A stretch of DNA of 64,000 nucleotides. Origin: Winogradskyella sp. Lineage in GTDB: Bacteria; Bacteroidota; Bacteroidia; Flavobacteriales; Flavobacteriaceae. The stretch is from assembly GCF_013213835.1 (NCBI RefSeq), contig NZ_JABSSU010000001.1:329546-393545 (forward strand), written 5' to 3'. The translations under genes and the position numbers were made by a program. A model generated the notes under the pieces. The model searched no databases. It was not told the origin of the DNA and saw nothing but the letters and a program-made list of their open reading frames with translations. Shown in pieces: positions 40,041-48,643 of the stretch. The first letter of the stretch is position 1, and each line of letters starts with the position of its first letter.

Positions 40041-40784
40041 ATGGTAGAGTTACAAATAAATACAACACAAAACGTTAACATTAATTTCATTGCTGCAAGT
40101 GTTGGAGAACGCATACTTGCGTTTCTTATAGATTGGGTGATTAAAATTGCCTATATCGTTGTTGTATACCAGATTATATTCAACTTATTTAGTATTGATG
40201 ATTATCTAAAAGGTATGGATGATTGGTCCTACATAGCCGTTATTGCATGCTTTTATTTGCCTGTTATTTTTTACTCTTTGCTGTTTGAAACTTTCTTAGA
40301 TGGACAAACCATTGGAAAGCGTATTATGAAAATAAAAGTGGTGAAAATAGACGGTTATCAAGCAGCTTTGTATGATTATATTGTGAGGTGGTTTTTTAGA
40401 ATTGTAGATTTAAATATGTTGTCTGGTGTTGTTGCACTAATAACCATTGTAACAAGTAAGAAAAGTCAGAGACTTGGTGATATGACTGCCGGTACTTCTG
40501 TAATTACACTAAAGAATAAGGTAAATATCAGTCATACAATTCTCGAGGATCTAGATAATGATTATGTACCAACCTATCCGAGTGTTATAAAATTATCAGA
40601 TAATGATGCTCGAATCATTAAAGAAACATATATAAGAGCAAAGGCGGCAAGAGATTACACAACACTCATTAAACTAAGAAAAAAAGTGGTTGAAGTCATT
40701 GAGCTTAAAGAATATAATGAGAATGACATTGAGTTCATTGATATCATTCTTAAGGATTATAATTATTACACTCAAAACATGTAA
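40041..40784 (+). CDS. RDD family membrane protein
   Basis: A 247-residue membrane protein. The RDD motif appears as FIAASVGERILAFLIDWVIKIAYIVVVYQ (the Arg and Asp residues in the first helix). Two more helices follow with FETFLDGQTIGKRIMKIKVV and RLGDMTAGTSVITLK, all typical of the family. The C-terminal ~80 residues are a soluble helical tail. It is divergent from the SpoIIM gene and commonly accompanies the same MoxR cluster in Bacteroidetes. The function is unknown. Confidence 0.9.
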   Translation: MVELQINTTQNVNINFIAASVGERILAFLIDWVIKIAYIVVVYQIIFNLFSIDDYLKGMDDWSYIAVIACFYLPVIFYSLLFETFLDGQTIGKRIMKIKVVKIDGYQAALYDYIVRWFFRIVDLNMLSGVVALITIVTSKKSQRLGDMTAGTSVITLKNKVNISHTILEDLDNDYVPTYPSVIKLSDNDARIIKETYIRAKAARDYTTLIKLRKKVVEVIELKEYNENDIEFIDIILKDYNYYTQNM

Positions 40785-40785
40785 G

Positions 40786-40864
40786 CAGAGAACCAAGTTT
40801 TGAAAGAAAACTTGTGTGAATCGCTTATGCTGAGCGTAGTCGAAGTATCTCAGAGAACCAAGTT
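40786..40864. repeat. Intergenic repeat with 14 bp direct repeats
   Basis: CAGAGAACCAAGTT occurs at 40786-40799 and again at 40851-40864. Between them lies 'tgctgagcgtagtcgaag', a member of the TGAGCGnAGTCGAA words found in flavobacterial intergenic DNA. No gene is present between 40785 and 40941. Confidence 0.65.
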
Positions 40865-40941
40865 CGAACAAAAAGATACAGTTGTAGAGAGTTAAGAAGA
40901 AAATAAACTATAAAGATTCCGTGTCATGCACGGAAATAAAT

Positions 40942-41553
40942 ATGTTTTTTCAAGTTTTAGATATTTTAGGAACGATTGCTTTTGCAATTTCTGGTGTTTT
41001 AGTTGCAATGAATAAGCGCATGGATCCCTTTGGGGTTTTAATAATTGCTTTTGTAACTGCTGTTGGTGGTGGTACACTACGAGATATTATGGTAGGAGTA
41101 GAGCCTGTATCATGGATGCGAAATATGACTTTCGTATATGTTATTATTGCTTCAACAGTATTTGCTGTCATTTTTAGAAATAAATTAAAACATCTTCGTA
41201 GATCACTTTTTTTATTTGATACTATCGGTATAGGTCTTTATACTGTTGTTGGTATTGAAACAGGTCTAGTTGCCAATCTGCATCCAATAATTTGTGTAGC
41301 ACTAGGTACAATGACTGCTTGTTTTGGTGGAGTTATAAGAGATATTCTTTGTAATGATATACCAGTAATATTTAGAAAAGAAATTTATGCTACTGCTTGT
41401 ATTATTGGTGGCTTTACGTATTTTTTACTTAGATTGTTTTTAGATGATCAAAATTATTTGTTTGTCATAGCTGGATTTGTGGTCATCACAATTAGATTGT
41501 TGGCAGTTAAATTCAAAATAAGTCTACCAAGTTTGTATAAAACTGAGGCATGA
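40942..41553 (+). CDS. TRIC (trimeric intracellular cation channel/YicG) family membrane protein
   Basis: A 203-residue inner-membrane protein with seven hydrophobic segments arranged as two repeats. The paired GGGTLRDI and GGVIRDILCND motifs, with kinked glycines, line the potassium-permeable pore in characterised relatives. A GTG seven codons upstream (40921) sits in a small palindrome CCGTG-tcatg-CACGG; the ATG at 40942 (MFFQVLDILGTIAFAISGVL) gives the normal family start. Its stop is directly adjacent to that of the next, convergent gene. Confidence 0.9.
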   Translation: MFFQVLDILGTIAFAISGVLVAMNKRMDPFGVLIIAFVTAVGGGTLRDIMVGVEPVSWMRNMTFVYVIIASTVFAVIFRNKLKHLRRSLFLFDTIGIGLYTVVGIETGLVANLHPIICVALGTMTACFGGVIRDILCNDIPVIFRKEIYATACIIGGFTYFLLRLFLDDQNYLFVIAGFVVITIRLLAVKFKISLPSLYKTEA

Positions 41554-41973
41554 TTATACATCGTGTTCATCTAAAAGTGCATTGATAATACCTGTTCTTA
41601 GTGTATAGTCAAATGAAGAAATTAAAGGGTCTATTTCGCCAATAATAGCTTCAATTTCATTAAGAATAGTTGCTAATTCTTTATAGTATTCTAGCAGATT
41701 CACAGGATTAACGTTGTATTCATTACTCCATTCTAAAACATCCTGACTTTCTTTATAAGTCTCTAGTGCATATAACACAAGAAACCAATTAAAAATGGGG
41801 TTTTTAGAGGTAAAGTCACTAAATTCGTCATCAATAAGAATGTTCCAAGATTGTGATAGTATGGTCAGTTTTACAAAAAAGACACCTGATTTTACAATTT
41901 TATAAGGCTCAGAAATCTTTATCTCATACTTTTTATATTGGCTTTTAAGAAGAGTGATTTCTTGATAATCCAT
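41554..41973 (-). CDS. Hypothetical protein
   Basis: A 139-residue soluble protein that I do not recognise. The N-terminal half looks beta-rich (KSQYKKYEIKISEPYKIVK) and the C-terminal half helical and acidic (LEYYKELATILNEIEAIIGEID). There is no signal peptide and no Cys. It abuts the TRIC gene tail to tail with no spacer and lies 31 nt downstream of the PPIase gene on the same strand, possibly in the same transcript. Confidence 0.65.
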   Translation of the reverse strand: MDYQEITLLKSQYKKYEIKISEPYKIVKSGVFFVKLTILSQSWNILIDDEFSDFTSKNPIFNWFLVLYALETYKESQDVLEWSNEYNVNPVNLLEYYKELATILNEIEAIIGEIDPLISSFDYTLRTGIINALLDEHDV

Positions 41974-42004
41974 GTTTAAAAGAGTAAATCTTCAATGAAA
42001 AGTA

Positions 42005-42706
42005 TTATTGAATAATTTCAACTTTTCTAATATAAACATTCTGAAGTGGCCATTCTCCTTCATCAGTTTTTACCGAGTTAATTTTTTCAACCACATCCAT
42101 TCCAGAAATCACTTCTCCAAATGCCGTGTACTCACCATCGAGATGTGTGGCTTTTTTTCTGTTCATTACAATAAAAAACTGAAATGGTGAAGCCATTTTA
42201 TAGGCATTTTCTATTTCGCTACTTGGCATAGAAATCACACCACGTTTGTGAATATAGCCACGCTTTGTGTCTGGCGGTAAAAGGTATTTTCCTATTTTTC
42301 TACGTCGTTTGGCTATATTGTAATCATCACTGCTGCCACCTTGTATCACAAAGTCTTTTACTACTCTGTAGAATTGCGTGTTATTAAAATATTCACGTTT
42401 TGTGAGATAAATAAAATTAGCTCTATGGAATTTTGTTTTATCATAAAGCAGAATGTCTATAGCACCAAAATCAGTTGTAATTCGTACTTTATTTTCTTTA
42501 TTAGTCTTTTCATATTCTAAAAAGAATTCCATGGCGTTAGCATCGGTAAGAATAGGGAACTCAGGTTTTGGACCTTCTTTTTTTGGTTCTTTAGGTTTTT
42601 TAGAAATAGAATCAATTTGTTGAGCTGATTCAGTTTGTTTTGGAGATTGCTTATCTTCACAATTAAATATGGTTAGTCCTAATAATAAAACCAATAAAAA
42701 TCTCAT
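42005..42706 (-). CDS. Peptidyl-prolyl cis-trans isomerase (cyclophilin type) lipoprotein
   Basis: A 233-residue lipoprotein (signal MRFLLVLLLGLTIFNC, Cys16) with a charged linker rich in Lys, Pro and Glu at about 17-50 and a cyclophilin domain. Family segments are ITTDFGAIDILLYD, NFIYLTKREYFNNTQFYRVVKDFVIQGG and FQFFIVMNRKKATHLDGEYTAFGEVISGMDVVEKI. FYRVV and FQFF correspond to the active-site pocket. It probably assists folding of exported proteins. Its start codon is only two bases from that of the divergent NUDIX gene. Confidence 0.9.
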   Translation of the reverse strand: MRFLLVLLLGLTIFNCEDKQSPKQTESAQQIDSISKKPKEPKKEGPKPEFPILTDANAMEFFLEYEKTNKENKVRITTDFGAIDILLYDKTKFHRANFIYLTKREYFNNTQFYRVVKDFVIQGGSSDDYNIAKRRRKIGKYLLPPDTKRGYIHKRGVISMPSSEIENAYKMASPFQFFIVMNRKKATHLDGEYTAFGEVISGMDVVEKINSVKTDEGEWPLQNVYIRKVEIIQ

Positions 42707-42708
42707 AA

Positions 42709-43350
42709 ATGCGCTTTAGTACGTTTGTTGAATCCGTAGTAAAAATAAAACATCTAGAACTAACAGGTGCCTCTTCTCATGCTAAAATGTCACCACCATA
42801 CAGATTAGAACTTTTAAAGCAGACAAAGTCTAAAGCAAAGAATGCTAAAGTTGCTGGTGTTTTGGCTCTGTTTTATCCAAATGCAAAAAATGAGACTTGT
42901 TTGGCACTCATACTAAGAAAGAGTTATAAAGGAGTACATTCAGCACAGGTTGGTTTTCCTGGTGGGAAGTATGAAGAAGAAGATTATGATTTAGAGATAA
43001 CAGCCTTAAGGGAAACTAAAGAAGAAATTGGTGTACTTGAATCTAAAGTAGAGATTCTTAAAAAGTTATCCTTACTTTACATTCCACCTAGTAATTTTAT
43101 GGTACATCCTTATTTTGGAATTTCTAGAGAAACCCCAAATTTCATAAAACAGGAAGAAGAGGTAGAAGATATTTTAGAGGTGACACTGCAAGATTTTTTA
43201 AAGAGTGAAAGTGTTATACAGACCAAAGTACCGACGTCTTATGGTGTTGAGGTTGAGGTGCCTTCATTTTATTTGAATGAGCATATAGTTTGGGGAGCCA
43301 CAGCAATGGTGCTTGGTGAGATTAAAGACTTGTTAAAACAACTTTTATAG
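42709..43350 (+). CDS. NUDIX hydrolase, CoA pyrophosphatase type
   Basis: A 213-residue cytoplasmic enzyme of the NUDIX superfamily. The UPF0035 segment LALILRKSYKGVHSAQVGFPGGK and the NUDIX box (GGK ... ALRETKEEIGV) are both present, with the Glu residues of REXXEE for metal binding. HIVWGATAMVLGE near the end is also typical. The family hydrolyses CoA to 4'-phosphopantetheine and 3',5'-ADP in known cases. It is head to head with the PPIase with 2 nt between the starts, so its promoter must lie inside that gene. Confidence 0.9.
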   Translation: MRFSTFVESVVKIKHLELTGASSHAKMSPPYRLELLKQTKSKAKNAKVAGVLALFYPNAKNETCLALILRKSYKGVHSAQVGFPGGKYEEEDYDLEITALRETKEEIGVLESKVEILKKLSLLYIPPSNFMVHPYFGISRETPNFIKQEEEVEDILEVTLQDFLKSESVIQTKVPTSYGVEVEVPSFYLNEHIVWGATAMVLGEIKDLLKQLL

Positions 43351-43364
43351 CTCGGCTTATTTGT

Positions 43365-43372
43365 TACATTTG
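43365..43372 (+). promoter_or_regulatory. -7 box before the PlsC-type gene
   Basis: TACATTTG matches TAnnTTTG in the 45 nt gap after the NUDIX gene and lies 23 nt before the ATG at 43396. Confidence 0.5.
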
Positions 43373-43395
43373 TAGGCTGGAATTAATAAAAATTC

Positions 43396-44199
43396 ATGGG
43401 ATTATTTAAAAGAAACCCTTTTGGGCACATATTATTTGTAAAAAAATGGTTGATTAGAATTCTAGGTGTATTAACACATCAAAGATTCAGAGGTTTCAAT
43501 GAACTACAGATTGAAGGTTCTGAGTACATTAAGGATTTACCAGATACAAATGTGCTTTTCATTTCTAATCATCAGACCTATTTTGCTGATGCAATTGCTA
43601 TGTTTCATGTGTTTAATGCAAGCTTAAGTGGTAGATCTGATAATATTAGAAATGTTGGCTATTTATGGAAACCGAAGCTTAATATGTATTATGTAGCGGC
43701 AAAGGAAACCATGAGAGCCGGACTTTTACCAAAAATTTTCGCTTATACAGGTTCAATAAGTATAGAACGCACATGGAGGTCTCAAGGGCAAGATGTTAAC
43801 CGTCAGGTAAAGATGAGTGATATTAGTAACATAAAAAAAGCCTTAGATGATGGTTGGGTAGTGACATTTCCACAAGGAACCACAACCCCATTTAAACCAA
43901 TTAGAAAAGGTACGGCACATATTATAAAGCAATACAAACCTGTTGTTGTTCCAATTGTTATTGATGGTTTTAGAAGATCATTTGATAAAAAAGGACTTCG
44001 AGTAAAGAAGAAAAATATATTTCAAACCTTTGTCATTAAAGAGCCTTTAAAAATAGACTACGAAAACAATACAATTCCTGAGATTGTTGAGATGATAGAA
44101 TATGCTATCGAACAGCATCCATCTTTCTTAAAAGTACTTCCTAAGGAAGAGGTTAATGAGGATAAAGAACGTATAGATAAGGAATTAAGAAACGGTTAA
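43396..44199 (+). CDS. 1-acyl-sn-glycerol-3-phosphate acyltransferase (PlsC) family protein
   Basis: A 267-residue acyltransferase. The active site is SNHQTYFADAI (His-x4-Asp), followed by the substrate motif FPQGTTTPFKPIRKGTAHI (the FPEG-like block, here FPQG) and VVPIVIDGFRRSFD. It acylates lysophospholipids at the inner membrane in the family. The Gln in FPQG is a variation of the usual Glu. It lies 45 nt downstream of the NUDIX gene with its own -7 box. Confidence 0.86.
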   Translation: MGLFKRNPFGHILFVKKWLIRILGVLTHQRFRGFNELQIEGSEYIKDLPDTNVLFISNHQTYFADAIAMFHVFNASLSGRSDNIRNVGYLWKPKLNMYYVAAKETMRAGLLPKIFAYTGSISIERTWRSQGQDVNRQVKMSDISNIKKALDDGWVVTFPQGTTTPFKPIRKGTAHIIKQYKPVVVPIVIDGFRRSFDKKGLRVKKKNIFQTFVIKEPLKIDYENNTIPEIVEMIEYAIEQHPSFLKVLPKEEVNEDKERIDKELRNG

Positions 44200-44207
44200 T
44201 TTCCTTC

Positions 44208-44837
44208 TTAGATTTCTAGTTTTTTTATCTCATTATAATTTCTGTTTAGACGCTTAAGTAGAATCCCATATAGCAGTCTGTAAAATCCCCAAATAACTAA
44301 TACAAAAACACCAGTTACTAAAAAAGTAATGGCATAAAGTAATATCATTTGTGTAGAATCGAATGCCTCAATTTGGTCATGAAACTCTTTATTTTCGTTA
44401 AACTCAAATATTAATGAAAGTGGTATTGAGATGAAAATCATCACTAAATTATACAGCACGTAGTATTTAATGATCTTACGAGTTCTTAAAATACTCTCCA
44501 TTAATTTTTTAGCACTATCTGTGACAGAGATAGATTTATGGGCTTTGAATAATAAGTAAACAAAAAGGAAGATGACTAAAAAGCCGAAAACAGAAATAGC
44601 TACAAACCACGGGTTTTCATAACTCGTGTTAAAGCGTTCTCTGTAATTATCTGAAATAAAGAAAGGGACAGTTGTTAGTAATATCCAAAAAGCCATTTCG
44701 GCAAGACTAATGTGAAACAACATCTTTACTATAGATGAGGATTTTTTATGCAGCATAGGATAAATCTCTGAGTTGTCATAACTCTTATATTCCGTTCCTT
44801 TTTGCCAATCTTTCTTTAATAATTCTAATTCATCCAT
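44208..44837 (-). CDS. Four-helix membrane protein paired with an ECF sigma factor
   Basis: A 209-residue protein. The first ~35 residues are soluble and begin MDELELLKKDWQKG; four membrane helices follow (around MAFWILLTTVPFFI, VAISVFGFLVIFLFVYLLF, YYVLYNLVMIFISIPLSL and LLYAITFLVTGVFVLVIW). Its start lies 4 nt after the stop of the sigma gene, a placement typical of anti-sigma partners. It may therefore bind the sigma factor through its N-terminus. This is inferred from context; the family is not recognised. Confidence 0.7.
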   Translation of the reverse strand: MDELELLKKDWQKGTEYKSYDNSEIYPMLHKKSSSIVKMLFHISLAEMAFWILLTTVPFFISDNYRERFNTSYENPWFVAISVFGFLVIFLFVYLLFKAHKSISVTDSAKKLMESILRTRKIIKYYVLYNLVMIFISIPLSLIFEFNENKEFHDQIEAFDSTQMILLYAITFLVTGVFVLVIWGFYRLLYGILLKRLNRNYNEIKKLEI

Positions 44838-44841
44838 AACA

Positions 44842-45336
44842 TTACGGATTTAGTATAGTTCTTAATTTCTTTTTTACACGATTCATTTTTACTCTGGCAT
44901 TAACTTCTGTAATACCCAATGTTTCGCTTATTTCTCTGTAATCTTTATCTTCTAGATATAAGAAAACTAGAGCTTTTTCAATATCGTTGAGTTGATGAAC
45001 AGCATTGTATAACAGCTTCAATTGTTGCTCTTCTGTATCATCATATTCTTCAGCTCTTATTTTAAATTGAACATTATCAAACTCTTGCGTTTGTATACTT
45101 CGTTTAGACTTTCTGTAAAGTGTAATGGCAGTATTTAATCCAACACGATACATCCAAGTACTAAATTTTGCATCACCTCTAAACTTCGGATAAGCTTTCC
45201 AAAGCTGTATGGTAATTTCTTGAAATAAATCGTTGTGCGCATCTACGTTATTTGTGTACAGGCGACATACCTTATGCACAATGTTTTGGTGCTTCTGCAA
45301 CTGTTCAACAAAACTATTTTCGAGTTCTTTGTTCAA
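44842..45336 (-). CDS. ECF-type RNA polymerase sigma factor
   Basis: A 164-residue sigma-70 family factor. Region 2 is QNIVHKVCRLYTNNVDAHNDLFQEITIQLWKAYPKF with the STWMYRVGLNTA promoter-melting segment. Region 4 is LNDIEKALVFLYLEDKDYREISETLGITEVNARVKMNRVKKKL. It is not next to a FecR gene but to a membrane protein that starts 4 nt later, a probable anti-sigma partner. Its regulon and inducer cannot be read from the window. Confidence 0.9.
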   Translation of the reverse strand: MNKELENSFVEQLQKHQNIVHKVCRLYTNNVDAHNDLFQEITIQLWKAYPKFRGDAKFSTWMYRVGLNTAITLYRKSKRSIQTQEFDNVQFKIRAEEYDDTEEQQLKLLYNAVHQLNDIEKALVFLYLEDKDYREISETLGITEVNARVKMNRVKKKLRTILNP

Positions 45337-45369
45337 TAGATGATAAATGGTTAGTTATTGTGTTAGTAG

Positions 45370-46056
45370 TTACTTTTTGGAGTTTGTTACATTAATTTTT
45401 AAAATTCCTAAAACAATCAGAAATTGTGCAGTAGCATAGGTTATCATAATACTAATTCCAGAGAGAGGAATTGGCTGATAAAACTTATTTAGCGCCAAAA
45501 TACTGTCTGAGATTATAAAGAATATAGCTCCAATAAAAACCAATTTGAAACATATAGTATTCACATTCAATTTTCTCATAAATGCGGTCGTGGCCATACT
45601 TAAAATTACAGCCATGTATACAATTACAGGTATAAGCATACTTCCTAGACCATCACTTAGTAAATAAAACATGCCAAAACCGTAAACTAGCATAAGTGTT
45701 ATAAACCCAATGGGATTTGTTTTCTTATTACGATGTTTCAAAAAGACTAAGATGTACATGATATGTGCAATCAAGAATGCGATAAGACCAAAAGTGAAAA
45801 AATGAGGTGAATGCTCTACAAACATCAATAAGACATCACCAAGAAGTGAAAACACTAAAGCCGATAAGGTTAGATTTTTTATGGCTTTAGGTAAACTATG
45901 AGATGTTTTAACGAATAAAAAAATCAAACTCGTTAAAATGGCTGGTTTGGCAATATAATGAACCGTTTTTAGTGTTTCTGTATTTCCGGTAATCAATTCA
46001 AAAAGAACGATACAAAAGAATAAGATAAAGAATTGTTTTTCGGTGTTGGTTAGCAT
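45370..46056 (-). CDS. YhhN family (lysoplasmalogenase-like) membrane protein
   Basis: A 228-residue protein with about eight membrane helices. The family segments are HYIAKPAILTSLIFLF, LVFSLLGDVLLMF and FIGAIFFIISDSILALNKF, with conserved Asp residues in GD and SD. Mammalian relatives are lysoplasmalogenases; in bacteria the substrate is not established. It precedes the ECF sigma gene on the same strand with a 33 nt gap, so the three genes may be co-transcribed. Confidence 0.85.
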   Translation of the reverse strand: MLTNTEKQFFILFFCIVLFELITGNTETLKTVHYIAKPAILTSLIFLFVKTSHSLPKAIKNLTLSALVFSLLGDVLLMFVEHSPHFFTFGLIAFLIAHIMYILVFLKHRNKKTNPIGFITLMLVYGFGMFYLLSDGLGSMLIPVIVYMAVILSMATTAFMRKLNVNTICFKLVFIGAIFFIISDSILALNKFYQPIPLSGISIMITYATAQFLIVLGILKINVTNSKK

Positions 46057-46086
46057 ACTTGGTCCAGTTTATCTGTAGGATAAATT

Positions 46087-46159
46087 GTCACGTTGAGAGC
46101 AGTCGAACTGCTTTATCATCAATTCTATATGAACAAGTTAAGAACGCACTCAATCTGAC
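46087..46159. repeat. Intergenic element with GTCAnnTTGAG / CTCAAnnTGAC ends
   Basis: The left end is GTCACGTTGAG (46087-46097) and the right end CTCAATCTGAC (46149-46159), inverted repeats with two mismatches over 11 bp. It contains 'agcagtcgaactgc', a common flavobacterial intergenic word. The ends match those of the element at 7752-7869. It lies in the region between the divergent YhhN and TonB receptor genes. Confidence 0.65.
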
Positions 46160-46271
46160 ATTTCAAACAAATATATTCAATTCATCATTTAAAAATTACA
46201 ATTCGGTAAAATAGAATTCTTCATGGTAAGAAATAGTAAGATGTTTGTCTCAGAATTTAATCAACCAAAAA

Positions 46272-48422
46272 ATGAACAAGACAATTTTTACCATCATCCT
46301 ATTCATCACAGGACTGATACAAGCACAGCACACCATCTCAGGAAAAGTTACAGATTACAAAGGTAATCCGGTTATTGGGGCAAATATTTATTTGGAAGGC
46401 ACCTATGATGGTGCAACATCGACAGATACTGGCGAATTTTTATTTACAACCGAAGAAAAAGGTAAGCAAACTTTAGTTATCTCATTTTTATCTTACGAAA
46501 CTAAAACAGTAGAAGGAGAAGTAGGAAAACTGTCAAATCTTCAAATTAAATTACGTGAAGACGTAGAAGCTTTAGATACCGTTGTGTTAAGCGCAGGAAC
46601 TTTTGAAGCCAATGATAATAGTAAGGTGTCTGTGCTAAAGCCATTAGATGTAGTAACAACAGCGAGTGCGCTAGGTGATTTTGTTGGAGCATTACAAACA
46701 TTGCCTGGTACGTCAAATGTTGCTGAAGATGGTCGTTTGTTTGTGCGAGGTGGAAACGCAGATGAAACTCAAATTTTTATAGATGGTATTCGTGTTTTCA
46801 CGCCGTATACACCTACTACAAATAACTTACCTACAAGAGGAAGATATTCACCTTTTTTGTTTGATGGTATTACATTTTCTACTGGTGGCTATTCATCAGA
46901 GTATGGACAAGCGTTGTCAAGTGTCTTGCTTCTTAATACCATTGATGAACCAGATCAGGAGAAAACAGACATCTCATTGATGACGGTCGGTGCCGGAGTA
47001 GGAAATACTCAGAAATGGGATAAATCTTCATTAAGTTTTAATGCGTCATATATAAATTTGGCACCATATTTCGAATTATTTAATAATAGAAATGAATGGA
47101 ATCGTCCTTTTCAAGGTGCTCAAGGTGAAACGGTTTTTAGACAACGCTTAAAAAATGGGATGTTAAAGTTTTATGCCGCTTTTGATGTTACCGATTTGGA
47201 AGTAAACCAGGAAGATATAAATTTTGCTGATGGCCTAGACTTTAAGCTAAACAATAACAACTTTTATCTCAACACATCATATAAGGGTATTTTAAATAAT
47301 AATTGGACAATAAATACAGGACTGAGCTTTACTCATGCCATTAATGAGATTGGTATAATGAGTAGTGATATAAATGACAAAGAGAATTCTGTACATCTAA
47401 AACTAAAATTAAAGAAACGGTTTAATAGTAGGTTTAAAATTAGTTTCGGTGCTGAACAGTTTACCACAAATTTTGAAGAGAACTTTCAACAAGGTAATAT
47501 CGACGAAACCTATGGGTTTAAAAATAATATTACGGCTGGGTTCACAGAAGCAGATGTAGTATTCTCAAAAGATTTAGCTTTAAAGGTAGGTTTACGAGCA
47601 GATTATAGTGCCATATTTAATGATTTTGAAATTGCACCGAGAGCTGCTTTAGCCTACAAAACCTCTAAGAACGGACAAGTATCTTTGGCTTATGGTAGTT
47701 TTTTTCAAAACCCGAATAGTTCAATATTAAAGTTTGAACAAAATTTGAAAGCAGAAAAAACATCGCATTACATTTTAAATTACCAATATGTAAATAATGG
47801 TAAGATATTTCGTGCTGAAGTTTACAGAAAGGATTATGATAATCTGGTAAAGTTTGATACAGAATTTACAACGTTTGATAGTAACTTTAATTCTGAAGGT
47901 TTTGGGTATGCCCAAGGATTAGATTTATTTTGGCGCGATAATACAAGTATTAAGAATTTAGACTATTGGATAAGCTATTCTTATTTAGATACGGAACGCG
48001 ATTATAGAAATTTTGTAAGCGCTGCTCAACCTAACTACGCGACCGATCATAATTTTTCTGTTGTAACAAAATATTGGATTGATAGTTGGAAGAGTCAATT
48101 AGGGTTAGCATATACATATTCTTCAGGAAGACCATATACAAATCCTAATACCAATGAATTTTTAAATGAGCGTACTAAATCATTTAATAGTTTAAGCTTT
48201 AATTGGGCTTACCTTCTTAGCCAGCAAAAAATATTGTATTTATCCGTAAATAATGTTTTAGGTATTAGAAATGTTAACGGCTACCAGTATGCAACTGCAC
48301 CAGATGTTAACGGTCAATTTAATAGAAGAGCTTTAAGACCGGCAACAGATCAATTCTTTTTTGTTGGATTCTTCTGGACGATTAGTGAAGATGGAAAAGA
48401 CAATCAATTGGATAACTTGTAG
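46272..48422 (+). CDS. TonB-dependent receptor with CarboxypepD_reg-like N-terminal domain
   Basis: A 716-residue outer-membrane receptor. The ATG at 46272 opens a signal peptide (FTIILFITGLIQAQ); the TTG nine codons upstream is less likely. A carboxypeptidase-regulatory-like beta domain follows (TISGKVTDYKGNPVIGANIYLEG), then the plug (GDFVGALQTLPGTSNVAEDGRLFVRGG ... TQIFIDGIRV) and a barrel. It is not followed by a SusD gene, so its substrate is probably a small molecule or metal complex. A TonB-type energy transducer gene lies downstream. Confidence 0.9.
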   Translation: MNKTIFTIILFITGLIQAQHTISGKVTDYKGNPVIGANIYLEGTYDGATSTDTGEFLFTTEEKGKQTLVISFLSYETKTVEGEVGKLSNLQIKLREDVEALDTVVLSAGTFEANDNSKVSVLKPLDVVTTASALGDFVGALQTLPGTSNVAEDGRLFVRGGNADETQIFIDGIRVFTPYTPTTNNLPTRGRYSPFLFDGITFSTGGYSSEYGQALSSVLLLNTIDEPDQEKTDISLMTVGAGVGNTQKWDKSSLSFNASYINLAPYFELFNNRNEWNRPFQGAQGETVFRQRLKNGMLKFYAAFDVTDLEVNQEDINFADGLDFKLNNNNFYLNTSYKGILNNNWTINTGLSFTHAINEIGIMSSDINDKENSVHLKLKLKKRFNSRFKISFGAEQFTTNFEENFQQGNIDETYGFKNNITAGFTEADVVFSKDLALKVGLRADYSAIFNDFEIAPRAALAYKTSKNGQVSLAYGSFFQNPNSSILKFEQNLKAEKTSHYILNYQYVNNGKIFRAEVYRKDYDNLVKFDTEFTTFDSNFNSEGFGYAQGLDLFWRDNTSIKNLDYWISYSYLDTERDYRNFVSAAQPNYATDHNFSVVTKYWIDSWKSQLGLAYTYSSGRPYTNPNTNEFLNERTKSFNSLSFNWAYLLSQQKILYLSVNNVLGIRNVNGYQYATAPDVNGQFNRRALRPATDQFFFVGFFWTISEDGKDNQLDNL

Positions 48423-48425
48423 ATT

Positions 48426-48460
48426 AAGTTAGAAGTTAGAAGTTAGAAGTTAGAAGTAGG
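48426..48460. repeat. Heptamer tandem repeat AAGTTAG and decayed copies
   Basis: Four perfect AAGTTAG units (48426-48453) and a degenerate fifth (AAGTAGG), followed by similar words (gaagtagtcagtaag). It begins a few bases after the receptor stop codon. The whole 220 nt gap up to 48643 contains no gene. Confidence 0.75.
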
Positions 48461-48643
48461 GAAGTAGTCAGTAAGTATTTTCGAAAAACAGTAATTAGTG
48501 TTCTTTGAATTGTTACTGTTTTCAAGAATAATTATTTCTCAATTCTCAATTCGTCAATCGTCACACTTAAAAATGCTGACATGATAAATATCATACTTTT
48601 TCAGGGTTATGATAATTAACTTTATAGTATAAAATTAATCGTC

